DNA of 43,681 nt from Candidatus Thorarchaeota archaeon. Its GTDB lineage: Archaea > Asgardarchaeota > Thorarchaeia > Thorarchaeales > Thorarchaeaceae. This document shows positions 7,642 to 15,910 of the stretch, piece by piece. The translations under genes were made by a program, and so were the position numbers. The notes beneath the pieces are model-generated. The model worked only from the letters and a program-made list of their open reading frames with translations, ran no database searches and was not told the origin of the DNA. Location of the stretch: NCBI GenBank assembly GCA_004376265.1, contig SOKL01000325.1, positions 1 through 43,681 of the forward strand. Direction: 5' to 3'. Position 1 is the stretch's first letter. Each line of letters opens with the position of its first letter.

Positions 7642-9807
7642 ATGGATGACAGTAAATCAGCAGTACTCATCTGCACTTGTGGGAAACAACTCCAGCTGAA
7701 ATACGATTCTTTGGAAAATGACGTTGGAAAGATGAACCTAGCATCATCTGTGACTGTTCATGACTTGGTCTGTCAAGAAGATGGTCTTACAAAGATAGCT
7801 GAATTGCTTAAGGCCAACAACCGTCATCTTGTAGTTGCTGCATGTACCAGCCAGAAGATACAACCCCGAATCAATCAGTATCTAAACTCAAAGGGAATAG
7901 ATGATTCACAGATACAGTATGTGAATATCCGTGAACATTCAGCTTGGGTCCACAAGGAAATTGACGAGGCAAGTCAGAAATCAACAGACATGATCCGTGG
8001 TGCATTAGCAAGGTCCTCGAAATCACATCCCTTTGCATTAGAAAAGAAAGAGGTGCCCAATCATGTCACAGTCATTGGGGGTGGAATTGCTGGCATAGAG
8101 TCGGCTCTTAGTCTCTCGAATCTGGGCTATAAGATTACGCTGCTAGAGATTGCAGAAGTCCTCGGAGGTCATGTAAAGGATCTTCCAGTTGTGGCTCCCA
8201 CCAGAAAATCGGGGAGAGAGATACTCAACGGTCGATTAGAAGCACTCCAGAGTGACGATAACATCACAATAATGACCAAGACCAGAGTCAAGTTTGTCAC
8301 TGGGGAAATGGGTGATTTCACAATTCATTACGCCTCGGATGATGAAGAAGAGCTAACCCTACCAACTTCTGGTATTGTTTTAGCGACAGGGTTTAAGGAG
8401 TTCAAACCTGTAACCATGGAAGAATATCGCTATGGCAAGAATCCCGATGTACTCACGCAGTTTGAACTATCGTGTATCCTGTCTGAAGGTAAACTGGCTA
8501 AACCCTCTGATGGAGAATCAGTGAAAGAAGTTGTAATGGTTCAGTGTGTGGGGAGCCGATCTGAGGATTACAAGAGGGACTGTAGCAAGCTCTGCTGTAC
8601 TTTTGCCATCGATAACTCGCTTGAGATTCTGGAAAAGGTTCCAGATGCAAATGTGCGGATAGTGTACATGGATATCCGTGTACCATTTGAAAATGAGATG
8701 ATCTACAAAGAGTCCCGAGAGAAAGGTGTTGACTATATCCGTGGTCGGGTGAGTATGACCTGGGAATATGAGGGTCAGACTTTCGTTCAAATCTATGACT
8801 CTCTGTTGAACAAGTATCTTGAGATACCTGTAGACCTACTTGTTCTCTCATCTGCTATACTGCCACCTGATGGAGTTTCCGAGCTTTCAGAAACTTTGGG
8901 CTATGCTGTTGAAGAAGATGGACATGTGAAAGAGCTCTATGGAAAACTAAGGCGAAACGAGACCCGTCGGCGGGGAGTTGTAGCAGCTGGAGGTGTCACA
9001 AGACCACAGTTTGTCTTCGAGGCTGTCACAGACGCACAAGCTGGAGCACTCATCCTTCACAATGAACTACAGGGAGGAAATATCGAGTCTGTAGCACGTG
9101 GAGCAGTGTTAGATGTGGATGACTGCGTTGGGTGTAGTCTTTGTGCTCAACAGTGTCCCCGTGGCGTACCTCTTATGGTTGAGCAGACTGAGGTGGAGGA
9201 AGTCGATGAAGACCAAAAGATTCTCTTCAAGGCCGCTCTTGATATATTAAACTGCCATTGTTGTGGAGTCTGTCAAAGCCTTTGTCCATCTGGAGCAATC
9301 AATCTCAATGTTCTTTCAAATGATCAGCTCTGGGCTGAAATCGATGCGTTGCTTGAAGGTGCAGGTCCAGAATATCCCATCACTCTCTGTTTCTATTGTG
9401 AAGAATGCTCCGTTTCAACGATTGATATCGTTGGAACTCAAAAGATGGAGTATCCTGCAAGCACTCGTTTCATTCCTGTTCCATGTGCAGGCCGAGTGAG
9501 CATCATAGATATTCTAAAGGGCTTTGAAAATGGAGCCAGCACAGTCATGATTGCCGCCTGTGAAAAGGATCGTTGCCATATTGGAGGAACTGGGAATGAG
9601 ATTGCACAAGTACAGGTAGACGTGGCTCAAGACATACTGAACGCCATTGGTTGGAAAGGTCAGCGAATAGATATGTTCAGGATGTTCAGTGCGGAACCAC
9701 AACGATTCACTAATGCAATCAATGAGATGGTGAAGCGTGCCAAAAAGTTAGGACCGACACCAGTCCATAAAGGAACTGCTGGCAAGTGGATGGAGGTGAG
9801 CGAGTGA
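7642..9807 (+). CDS. hdrA: HdrA-MvhD fusion, flavoprotein with ferredoxin and delta-subunit domains (HdrA2)
   Basis: A 721-residue fusion. Residues 1-130 hold the N-terminal HdrA domain (ICTCG near residue 11, AACTSQK near 73). An FAD-binding Rossmann motif (VIGGGIAGIESA) lies near 143. VQCVGSRSE and CSKLCCTFA follow near 300-320. A two-cluster ferredoxin occupies about 494-550 (CVGCSLCAQQCP and CHCCGVCQSLCPSGAI). The last ~140 residues (from about 580) form an MvhD domain with CFYCEECS, PCAGR, CEKDRCHIGG and a C-terminal motif. In methanogens MvhD is a separate protein that feeds electrons from hydrogenase or formate dehydrogenase into HdrA. Fusion suggests direct input from another donor. 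It overlaps the next gene by a GTGA junction. Confidence 0.92.
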   Translation: MDDSKSAVLICTCGKQLQLKYDSLENDVGKMNLASSVTVHDLVCQEDGLTKIAELLKANNRHLVVAACTSQKIQPRINQYLNSKGIDDSQIQYVNIREHSAWVHKEIDEASQKSTDMIRGALARSSKSHPFALEKKEVPNHVTVIGGGIAGIESALSLSNLGYKITLLEIAEVLGGHVKDLPVVAPTRKSGREILNGRLEALQSDDNITIMTKTRVKFVTGEMGDFTIHYASDDEEELTLPTSGIVLATGFKEFKPVTMEEYRYGKNPDVLTQFELSCILSEGKLAKPSDGESVKEVVMVQCVGSRSEDYKRDCSKLCCTFAIDNSLEILEKVPDANVRIVYMDIRVPFENEMIYKESREKGVDYIRGRVSMTWEYEGQTFVQIYDSLLNKYLEIPVDLLVLSSAILPPDGVSELSETLGYAVEEDGHVKELYGKLRRNETRRRGVVAAGGVTRPQFVFEAVTDAQAGALILHNELQGGNIESVARGAVLDVDDCVGCSLCAQQCPRGVPLMVEQTEVEEVDEDQKILFKAALDILNCHCCGVCQSLCPSGAINLNVLSNDQLWAEIDALLEGAGPEYPITLCFYCEECSVSTIDIVGTQKMEYPASTRFIPVPCAGRVSIIDILKGFENGASTVMIAACEKDRCHIGGTGNEIAQVQVDVAQDILNAIGWKGQRIDMFRMFSAEPQRFTNAINEMVKRAKKLGPTPVHKGTAGKWMEVSE

Positions 9808-12065
9808 GTCATTCTACATCTGAGAAGACCATTGCGCCAAAGAGACAACGTATGTTGGATATGGTCCTAGCACTAGGTGGTCTCAAAGAAGAGTCTGCAA
9901 TTCCATTAGGTAAAGTCAAGGAAGAACTAGAAAATCTAAAGACCAAGCTAGCACCCCTTACTGATTCAATTCTCGCGTTTCCTGACTCTTATTTTGGAGA
10001 ATTCCTTCAAGCCTTTGAGAAAGCTAATCTAACATCTGAAATTAATGACAAAGGTATTCTCCAAGAGGCAATATCTAATCTCGAACAATCTCGGTCAATT
10101 ACTGAATCTGAATCTTTGAAGGGTCTACTCGAACTACTTTCGGACACTCTTTCCAAAATGACAGTAGTAGAAGAAACCCAAGTCAGTATAGACGTTGACA
10201 TGGGAGCTATCCTCTCCATAATATCGGATTTGACATCTGAGATTGAGTTGGTTATTATTCAATTCGAGGAGACTTCCAAAGCAGAGGCTGAATCCGCCAG
10301 TTCTGAACTAGTCACTCTGATTGACGCCCTCAAAGAAGCAACAGAGAAAACAGAAACTGACCCAGACCTTGCTTTAGCTGAATTTCAAAAAATAGGCACA
10401 AAGACTCGATACGGTTCCGGCCTGAGAACAACAGCACAGGTAAAGAGAGGAAAACGAGAGGAACGAATAGATGATGTCCGTTTTTCAAAGCTTGTCAAAG
10501 AGAACATCCTCAACGAAGTGCATCGTGGCATAATCATGTTCATTCTTGGGAAGATGGGTTCAAAGACTGTTGTTCAGGCAGGAGAACTCATGAACATTTC
10601 ACCCCAGATTGTGCAGAATGCACTCGTGACAATGATTCAGAGAGGAGAGATAGAGATGGTCAGCCTTGAGGGTGACGCACCTGTCTTCTCAAAAATGCTT
10701 ACAGAAACTCCAAACTCAACTCTAGTCCTGAAGAGGATTGTTCAACAAGTTCGTGGAATGACAAAGTCTTTGGAAGATGATGAGGTCAATACTGCGAGTT
10801 CATCACTTGAAAAATTACAAACACTGCATGAACGGCTACAGATACTTGGAACTTATGATGAAACAGCGCTCTCTGAAAGTCTGAACAAGCTGAGAGAAAC
10901 AGTTGATAGTGCCACCGAAGCTCTACTTTCTTCGCAGACATCTGATGATGCAGAGAATCTCAGACTTCTGGTTTCTGCAGGGCTTGAAGCCTTTGCTAGA
11001 TTCCGGTTGAAAATCACTCTAGAGAAAGGTCCCAATCTTGTATCGGGAACAAATGTCTACGGAGAGAAATTGGATCCTGAAGTCTATCAAACTATGATGG
11101 ACACCTATCTTGAGAATGAACTTGAGAGAGGCACAATTTTGATTCTGATTCGAGAACTTGGAGCACTGGCTGTTAAGGACCTTGGTGAAAGGACTAGTAT
11201 CCCTCCAGACAGAATTCTCAGACATCTCCTCAGAATGAAACGCGACGAGCTCCTTACAACAGCCGGGGAGAGTCATGGCTACATACTCTATGATGTACCG
11301 AGAACCCCCTCTGAGGCAGAAATCATTGTTCAGACAGAATGCAGTCTTGCCCTCCAACTCTCCGAGGCAAAAGCTGAGCTTGTAAGAATTCTTGGTGATT
11401 TCAATGCCCAAGACATTGGTAAGCTAGCCACTTCATTGGAAACTTTCGCTAGAGCTCGTGACAAATTGGTCACAATCAAAGTAGGTGGCGCCATTGTTGA
11501 TGAGTCTGCCCTCATAGAAGTGGAGAATAAGATACAATCTGCAGTCATGCTTGCTTATCGGACTCGTGCCAAAATCCCAAGCACAAGACCAAAAGTGACT
11601 CTTGAAGACCTTGTAGATGTAGATGTACCATCGGTATTAGATGAGTACAAGAGTCAAATGGGTTACGCACCCCTTCTAGGCTTTGGTACAGTGAACTGGG
11701 AACACTCGAAATGTCTTGGTTGCAAGTCTTGTGAACTCGTCTGCCCCGAAGATGCAATAGAGCTAAAACCACGGATTGAGATATCAAACTTCTTTGAAAC
11801 CTCCGATGAGGCATTAGCCGAACTACCAACAAACCGTTCCTTATTCTACAAAACTCTACAGAATCTTGCCACAGTGAAACCATCGAAGGATATCCAGCTA
11901 AAGAAAGAAGCCCCTGGATTTGGTAGTGTCGAAGTTGATCTCTGGCTTTGTGTGGCATGTCGTACTTGTGTTAGACGATGTCCTGGGCCCGAGAGAGGTG
12001 CTTTAGAATTGGAATTGAAGTGGAACTTACCTGAGGTTGTGAAGCATATCACATCAACTCCTTAG
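9804..12065 (+). CDS. Large protein with two winged-helix-like regions and a C-terminal split 2[4Fe-4S] ferredoxin
   Basis: The 753-residue protein has no single family I can name. Residues 1-225 are long acidic helices, probably coiled coil. A winged-helix-like region (about 228-290: GIIMFILGKMGSKTV, then a recognition-helix-like MNISPQIVQNALVTMIQRGEI) recurs at about 436-500 (RGTILILIRELGALAVKDLGERTSIP...RHLLRMKRDEL), each followed by more helices. The C-terminus has two cluster motifs, CLGCKSCELVCP (637-648) and CVACRTCVRRCP (716-727), about 70 residues apart. I infer an iron-sulfur electron carrier or redox-sensing scaffold of the Hdr complex. GTG 9804 overlaps the hdrA2 stop and follows GGAGGTGA (9792-9799). 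Its placement inside the operon argues for a structural partner rather than a free regulator. Confidence 0.8.
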   Translation: MSHSTSEKTIAPKRQRMLDMVLALGGLKEESAIPLGKVKEELENLKTKLAPLTDSILAFPDSYFGEFLQAFEKANLTSEINDKGILQEAISNLEQSRSITESESLKGLLELLSDTLSKMTVVEETQVSIDVDMGAILSIISDLTSEIELVIIQFEETSKAEAESASSELVTLIDALKEATEKTETDPDLALAEFQKIGTKTRYGSGLRTTAQVKRGKREERIDDVRFSKLVKENILNEVHRGIIMFILGKMGSKTVVQAGELMNISPQIVQNALVTMIQRGEIEMVSLEGDAPVFSKMLTETPNSTLVLKRIVQQVRGMTKSLEDDEVNTASSSLEKLQTLHERLQILGTYDETALSESLNKLRETVDSATEALLSSQTSDDAENLRLLVSAGLEAFARFRLKITLEKGPNLVSGTNVYGEKLDPEVYQTMMDTYLENELERGTILILIRELGALAVKDLGERTSIPPDRILRHLLRMKRDELLTTAGESHGYILYDVPRTPSEAEIIVQTECSLALQLSEAKAELVRILGDFNAQDIGKLATSLETFARARDKLVTIKVGGAIVDESALIEVENKIQSAVMLAYRTRAKIPSTRPKVTLEDLVDVDVPSVLDEYKSQMGYAPLLGFGTVNWEHSKCLGCKSCELVCPEDAIELKPRIEISNFFETSDEALAELPTNRSLFYKTLQNLATVKPSKDIQLKKEAPGFGSVEVDLWLCVACRTCVRRCPGPERGALELELKWNLPEVVKHITSTP

Positions 12066-12125
12066 CAACTGACTTATACAACATAGTTAGTTGATAGGAA
12101 CTGCACAAACCTACGAGGGACCATA

Positions 12126-13325
12126 ATGATTGACTTTAGGTTTACCAATGACCAAGTTGAGCTTCAGAACAAAACGAGAAAATTCGCTCAGGAATACATG
12201 ATTCCCTATGCACATTATTATGATAAGAGTGGAGAATTCCCCCTTCCCATTATTCAGAAATGTTGGGAAGAAGGACTAATGAACCTCTCTATTCCAAAAG
12301 AGTATGGAGGTCCAGAGCTAGGATCAATTGAACAATGCATTGTTGTTGAAGAGATGGCCGCTGGTTGTGCAGGCATGACCACAAGCATTTACGTCAACTC
12401 ATTGGGTGTAGAACCCATTCTACTTGCAGGAACTGATGAACAGAAAGAGAAGTATCTTCGACCCCTTATTGAAGAACTCAAATTTGTCAGTTTCGCGTGT
12501 TCAGAACCAGGAATGGGCTCAGACGTAGCTGGAATTCAGACACGCGTGAAGAAAGATGGAAGCAACTACGTGTTGAACGGGTCGAAGTTTTGGATTACCA
12601 ATGCACCGCATGCTGATTATTTCACGGTCTTTGCTAGTTTCGATCCGAGCAAGAGACACAAAGCACTTTGCGCTTTCATTGTTGATGCTGACACTCCTGG
12701 AGTCAAGATTGGGCGTCCTGTTGAAAAAATGGGACATCGAGCATCTACTACGTCATCCATTATGTTTCGTGATGTAAAAGTACCAGAAGAGAACATTCTG
12801 GGCGATGAAGGAAAAGGCTTTGGTATAGCAATGCAGACCTTCGCAATGACACGTCCCTCTATCGCAGCTTTTGCAACAGGACTTGCACGTGCCGCAATGG
12901 AGTACGCACGAAACTATGTCAACAAACGAGAAGTGTTCACAGAGAAGTTGCGAGAGTTTGAGGTGATCCAGTTCAAGCTTGCTGAGATGTTTATGAAAAT
13001 TGAAGCATCAAGAGCACTCTATCTAAAGGCTGCATGGACTGCAGACAATGCTGGTGATGCAACAATCCCAGCGAGTGTAGCCAAGGCATTTGCTACAGAT
13101 GTTGCTATGGAAACCGCAAGTGAAGCTCTCCAAATTCATGGGGGATATGGATACATTGACCAATACCCACTTGAGAAGCTGTTCAGAGATGCCAAACTTT
13201 ACCAGATATATGAGGGTACAAGTGAGGTCCAGCGTCTAATACTTGGCCGTCATGTGCTTGATAGATATGAACCCGCAATGGAAAAATTACCAAAATGGTA
13301 TAACAAAAAACCTCCAGATTTCTGA
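12126..13325 (+). CDS. Acyl-CoA dehydrogenase
   Basis: The 399-residue flavoenzyme matches the acyl-CoA dehydrogenase family end to end: an N-terminal helical domain, FACSEPGMGSDVAG (about 124-137) in the middle beta domain, WITNAP near 151, the SIAAFATGLARAAMEYA helix, and QIHGGYGYIDQYPLEKLFRDAK, which contacts FAD. The motif YEGTSEVQRLILGRHVL holds the catalytic base position (Glu about 363). It oxidises an acyl-CoA to the enoyl-CoA and would pass electrons to a flavin/Fe-S acceptor. No etfAB genes are visible, and the gene sits 60 bases behind the Hdr/ferredoxin genes, so the Hdr complex is the likely acceptor (inference). Substrate chain length cannot be read. Confidence 0.93.
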   Translation: MIDFRFTNDQVELQNKTRKFAQEYMIPYAHYYDKSGEFPLPIIQKCWEEGLMNLSIPKEYGGPELGSIEQCIVVEEMAAGCAGMTTSIYVNSLGVEPILLAGTDEQKEKYLRPLIEELKFVSFACSEPGMGSDVAGIQTRVKKDGSNYVLNGSKFWITNAPHADYFTVFASFDPSKRHKALCAFIVDADTPGVKIGRPVEKMGHRASTTSSIMFRDVKVPEENILGDEGKGFGIAMQTFAMTRPSIAAFATGLARAAMEYARNYVNKREVFTEKLREFEVIQFKLAEMFMKIEASRALYLKAAWTADNAGDATIPASVAKAFATDVAMETASEALQIHGGYGYIDQYPLEKLFRDAKLYQIYEGTSEVQRLILGRHVLDRYEPAMEKLPKWYNKKPPDF

Positions 13326-13345
13326 GATATTATGGAGATTTAGCG

Positions 13346-13714
13346 ATGATTGTTAAAAAACTGAAAGACCTCGAAGAAATCGTTGGACTTGATGACACAA
13401 TAATTCGAGAGATGCTGAATCCCAAACATGACAAGACATCTCTCCATCTTGGGTACAGTCTAGCCCATGCAATTCTCTCAACAAAGAAAGCATCACTACC
13501 TCATAGATTCAAGTCTGCCTCAGAGGTGTATTATATTCTCAAAGGTGAAGGCTTGATGCATATTGACAACGAAACTGAAAGAGTAGGTTCTGGAGATACG
13601 ATCTACATTCCACCTCAGGCAGTCCAATACATTGAGAATACAGGTAATGACAATCTCGAGTTCCTATGTATCGTTTTCCCAGAGTGGGAACCCGATGCTG
13701 AGGAACTCGTCTAA
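13346..13714 (+). CDS. Cupin-domain protein
   Basis: A 122-residue single-domain cupin. Residues 55-75 (HRFKSASEVYYILKGEG) and 88-110 (GDTIYIPPQAVQYIENTG) match cupin motifs 1 and 2. Motif 1 has H-x5-E spacing, and motif 2 has Gln where a metal-binding His is usual, so the metal site may be weak or absent. It follows the acyl-CoA dehydrogenase by 20 bases on the same strand, so it is probably the last gene of the redox operon. Function is unknown; small-molecule binding or isomerase roles are both possible. Confidence 0.8.
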   Translation: MIVKKLKDLEEIVGLDDTIIREMLNPKHDKTSLHLGYSLAHAILSTKKASLPHRFKSASEVYYILKGEGLMHIDNETERVGSGDTIYIPPQAVQYIENTGNDNLEFLCIVFPEWEPDAEELV

Positions 13715-14155
13715 TGTGAAGATAGACGGCGCATCATTACCCAAAACGCGGGAAAGCCACTCAAGTCTTCAATCCGACAGTGGTACGATTTCTCTCACCC
13801 GAAAGAGCTTTCTTTTTCGTGTCTAATATTATCGAACTTATACTTCGACACTCAGCTCGACCGCTTGCCAACCTGCCCTAGTGTTGTGTTTATCGCAGGA
13901 TTATTATTGGTTGGGTTCATAATCTTGCTCAACACAAAGAGCCCAGACTCTGGCATATGGCGCCTCTTGAGTGGCTTAACTATAGTAAAGTAGCAATCAC
14001 TAATAAAACCTGAGTTATCTGCACAAATCCTTGTTATGTTTTCAAAATAATCATAATGTGAAGATAGATCATTATTCCTAATGCGTCACATGCACACAAG
14101 AAGATTCATGAATCCAATCTTCTACAATAATGTATCATAGTTGGAGGGTTTTGAA
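13715..14155 (+). other. 441-base gap after the redox operon
   Basis: I see no convincing gene. The stretch holds a short hairpin with T-run near 13801-13816 and an AT-rich second half that probably contains the promoter of the next gene. A 15-base string TAATGTGAAGATAGA occurs at the end of the cupin gene (13713-13727) and again at 14055-14069; this could be chance or a remnant of duplication. Confidence 0.4.
13801..13816 (+). terminator. Hairpin and T-run terminator
   Basis: GAAA-GAGC-TTTC forms a small hairpin at 13801-13812 and runs directly into five T (to 13816). It lies about 90 bases after the cupin stop, a sensible end for the Hdr operon. Confidence 0.45.
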
Positions 14156-14761
14156 ATGGCTGAAGGAAGTTTCAAAGCAATTGCCATTGGGACACTTTTG
14201 GTAGTAGCAATATCTTCCACAGCGTTCTTCTACATCTCCTCTCTTTCTAATGATTCAGACATTACAAATTCATTGGATATAGCATCTTTAAGAATAAGTG
14301 GAAATTCCACGGACATACTATATCCCGAACTCATGGATGCTTCTTTTGTCTTTCAAGAAGGCAATTGGATAATTAGTGCAAGTTTTGTTGACGACTCAGA
14401 AGGTTGGGAAAATCCAGAAATCTATGACAGAGAATTCTCAGTGACCCCAGAAGAGGTCGAGATAATCAATCTGAGTCTTCATGAGGGATTGAATGGTACA
14501 CATCCCTTAGAGATCTCACCTTCTGTGTTATTAGAGTCCAATCCACACATTGGATTTGACATTGAAATCACTTACACTGATGGCTCTTGGATATATATCA
14601 CAACTTTCCAAACGGCCGAAGGACACATTATAACAAACAGTGGTACAGACACTATCGACAATAACCTGTTGAGTGGGACTGTTTTACAGCCGGTATCAGC
14701 ACTAGATAGTTTTGTGACAGCTATTCACGCTTTATTTTCTAATCACCTAGATATGGCATAA
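14156..14761 (+). CDS. Membrane-anchored extracellular protein of unknown function
   Basis: The 201-residue protein has one N-terminal hydrophobic helix (about residues 6-27: FKAIAIGTLLVVAISS then AFFYIS) that looks like a signal anchor. The rest is acidic, Ser/Thr/Asn-rich and beta-like, with several N-x-S/T sequons (NST, NLS, NGT), as in secreted archaeal proteins. No cysteines or known domains are visible. ATG 14156 follows GGAGGG (14143-14148), which settles the start. It stands alone between two intergenic regions. Confidence 0.7.
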   Translation: MAEGSFKAIAIGTLLVVAISSTAFFYISSLSNDSDITNSLDIASLRISGNSTDILYPELMDASFVFQEGNWIISASFVDDSEGWENPEIYDREFSVTPEEVEIINLSLHEGLNGTHPLEISPSVLLESNPHIGFDIEITYTDGSWIYITTFQTAEGHIITNSGTDTIDNNLLSGTVLQPVSALDSFVTAIHALFSNHLDMA

Positions 14762-14816
14762 GAATACAGGATTTGACTGTTATAGAGAAAGTTCACTCAA
14801 CCTCTTCTGAAACCTG

Positions 14817-14843
14817 ACACAGGTCGGTGCATGCATCCGAACA
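14817..14843 (+). repeat. Palindromic repeat, copy 1 (upstream of the HhH gene)
   Basis: This copy contains TCGGTGCATGCATCCGA, an imperfect palindrome with TCGG/CCGA arms around TGCATGCA. The 27 bases from 14817 are identical to copy 2, and the similarity extends loosely about 12 bases upstream. It lies about 60-80 bases before the TTG start of the HhH protein and about 20 bases upstream of an AT-rich TATA candidate. Confidence 0.75.
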
Positions 14844-14901
14844 AATAATTAGAAATAGATTTATTGCAGCCGTCTGATATGGATGTTAGGGGGGACTGTT
14901 A

Positions 14902-15711
14902 TTGAATCAAGATTTGGTACGAAATATCTCTAAACTCGGTAGAAGATATTTCAAGGATTACCTTGCTAAAAAAACCCCACGACCATCATCTCTCAGAAAA
15001 CATTGGTGGAAATCATACAATTTTCTAGCAGGTGTTATCTTTTATCAAGGACGCTCCAATTCACTTTCAACAATAATTAAAGATCTCGCTAAAAACTCAA
15101 TACAAGATTATTTTGATACCAAATCTTCTTCTGGCATCACAAATGCATCAGATGATGATATCACTGAAGCACGATTTGCTTTTCAAAACTCAGAAATCAA
15201 TGGAAAAACCTACAAGAGACTAACAGATGTTGAGATGCTTTTTGGTGTCATGGATAAAAAAGGTATTATAACGAAAAAAGGAGTCATCCATATACTGAGA
15301 GATATTCCTAAAGGAAATATCATAGATTATTCGATTCGTAGCATAATCCAAGGGAATGTATCATCATTGTATGACAAATTCCATTCAGTGAAAAGCATCG
15401 CCCATAAAATTACATCAATGTATCTTCGTGATCTGGTTGATTTATTCTATGATGAAGTAGGAAAATCTGCTGAAATTCGCACTAGAGTCGGTCAGAGTTA
15501 TCTCCAACCTATAGATGTCTGGGTTAGAAGGGTTTCTGGAAAAGCAGGAATAATTGTCACGGGCAGTAAACCATTATCTCAAGCCCAAACCATAGTTGAT
15601 GCGTGCAGACAAGTATCTAGATCTAGAAGATTTGCATTAAGATATAATCAAGGAGCTTGGTGGCTAGGAGAACATTCGTTGGACTTGGCCCTTGAATATC
15701 TTGCAGAATAA
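14902..15711 (+). CDS. Probable helix-hairpin-helix DNA glycosylase-like protein
   Basis: The 269-residue basic protein is mostly helical. YNFLAGVIFYQGRSN (about 39-53) resembles the LI..ILSQQT helix of the HhH-GPD family. FHSVKSIAHKITSMYLRDLV (from about 161) resembles the hairpin region of Nth/OGG enzymes. YLQPIDVWVRRV (about 199-210) resembles the VDTHV.RV motif carrying the catalytic aspartate. The glycine-rich hairpin itself (LPGVG) is not well kept and no iron-sulfur cysteines follow. A role in base excision is therefore inference. The TTG start follows GGGGGA (14890-14895). The gene is bracketed by copies of a palindromic repeat, and its AT-rich codon use differs from most neighbours, so transfer is possible. 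Confidence 0.6.
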   Translation: MNQDLVRNISKLGRRYFKDYLAKKTPRPSSLRKHWWKSYNFLAGVIFYQGRSNSLSTIIKDLAKNSIQDYFDTKSSSGITNASDDDITEARFAFQNSEINGKTYKRLTDVEMLFGVMDKKGIITKKGVIHILRDIPKGNIIDYSIRSIIQGNVSSLYDKFHSVKSIAHKITSMYLRDLVDLFYDEVGKSAEIRTRVGQSYLQPIDVWVRRVSGKAGIIVTGSKPLSQAQTIVDACRQVSRSRRFALRYNQGAWWLGEHSLDLALEYLAE

Positions 15712-15739
15712 TCGAGATATGAATGTTTTCTAAAACTTA

Positions 15740-15766
15740 ACACAGGTCGGTGCATGCATCCGAACA
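15740..15766 (+). repeat. Palindromic repeat, copy 2 (downstream of the HhH gene)
   Basis: Identical over 27 bases to copy 1 and preceded by a similar TTCTaAAACtTaACAC string. It starts 29 bases after the stop codon of the HhH protein gene. Its last bases (CCGAACACAT) are shared with copy 3. Confidence 0.75.
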
Positions 15767-15800
15767 CATCAATCTTAGGCTGTATCTGGTACTTCAATGG

Positions 15801-15823
15801 TCGGTGCATGCAGCCGAACACAT
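15801..15823 (+). repeat. Palindromic repeat, copy 3 (upstream of the mvhD-like gene)
   Basis: TCGGTGCATGCAGCCGA, one base different from copies 1 and 2, followed by ACACAT as in copy 2. It lies about 30 bases upstream of a TATA-like GATTATAT (15852-15859), a position that suits an activator site for the mvhD-like gene. Confidence 0.7.
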
Positions 15824-15910
15824 GTATTTGTCATAATATCTGCACATCTGAAAGATTATATGTCACATTTATTTCTGCGGTCTAACAAGGCTCTTGGATG
15901 GACAATTGAT

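Noticed and set aside
13632-13826. Frame at the end of the cupin gene
   Set aside because: It overlaps the cupin in another frame, has low-complexity Ser content and ends at the likely terminator.
14055-14069. 15-base repeat TAATGTGAAGATAGA shared with the cupin end
   Set aside because: Only one short exact match without any further similarity; likely chance, so not listed as a repeat.
14817-15823. Possible small CRISPR array from the three palindromic repeats
   Set aside because: The copies are separated by about 900 and 34 bases, not by regular spacers, and there are no cas genes in the window.
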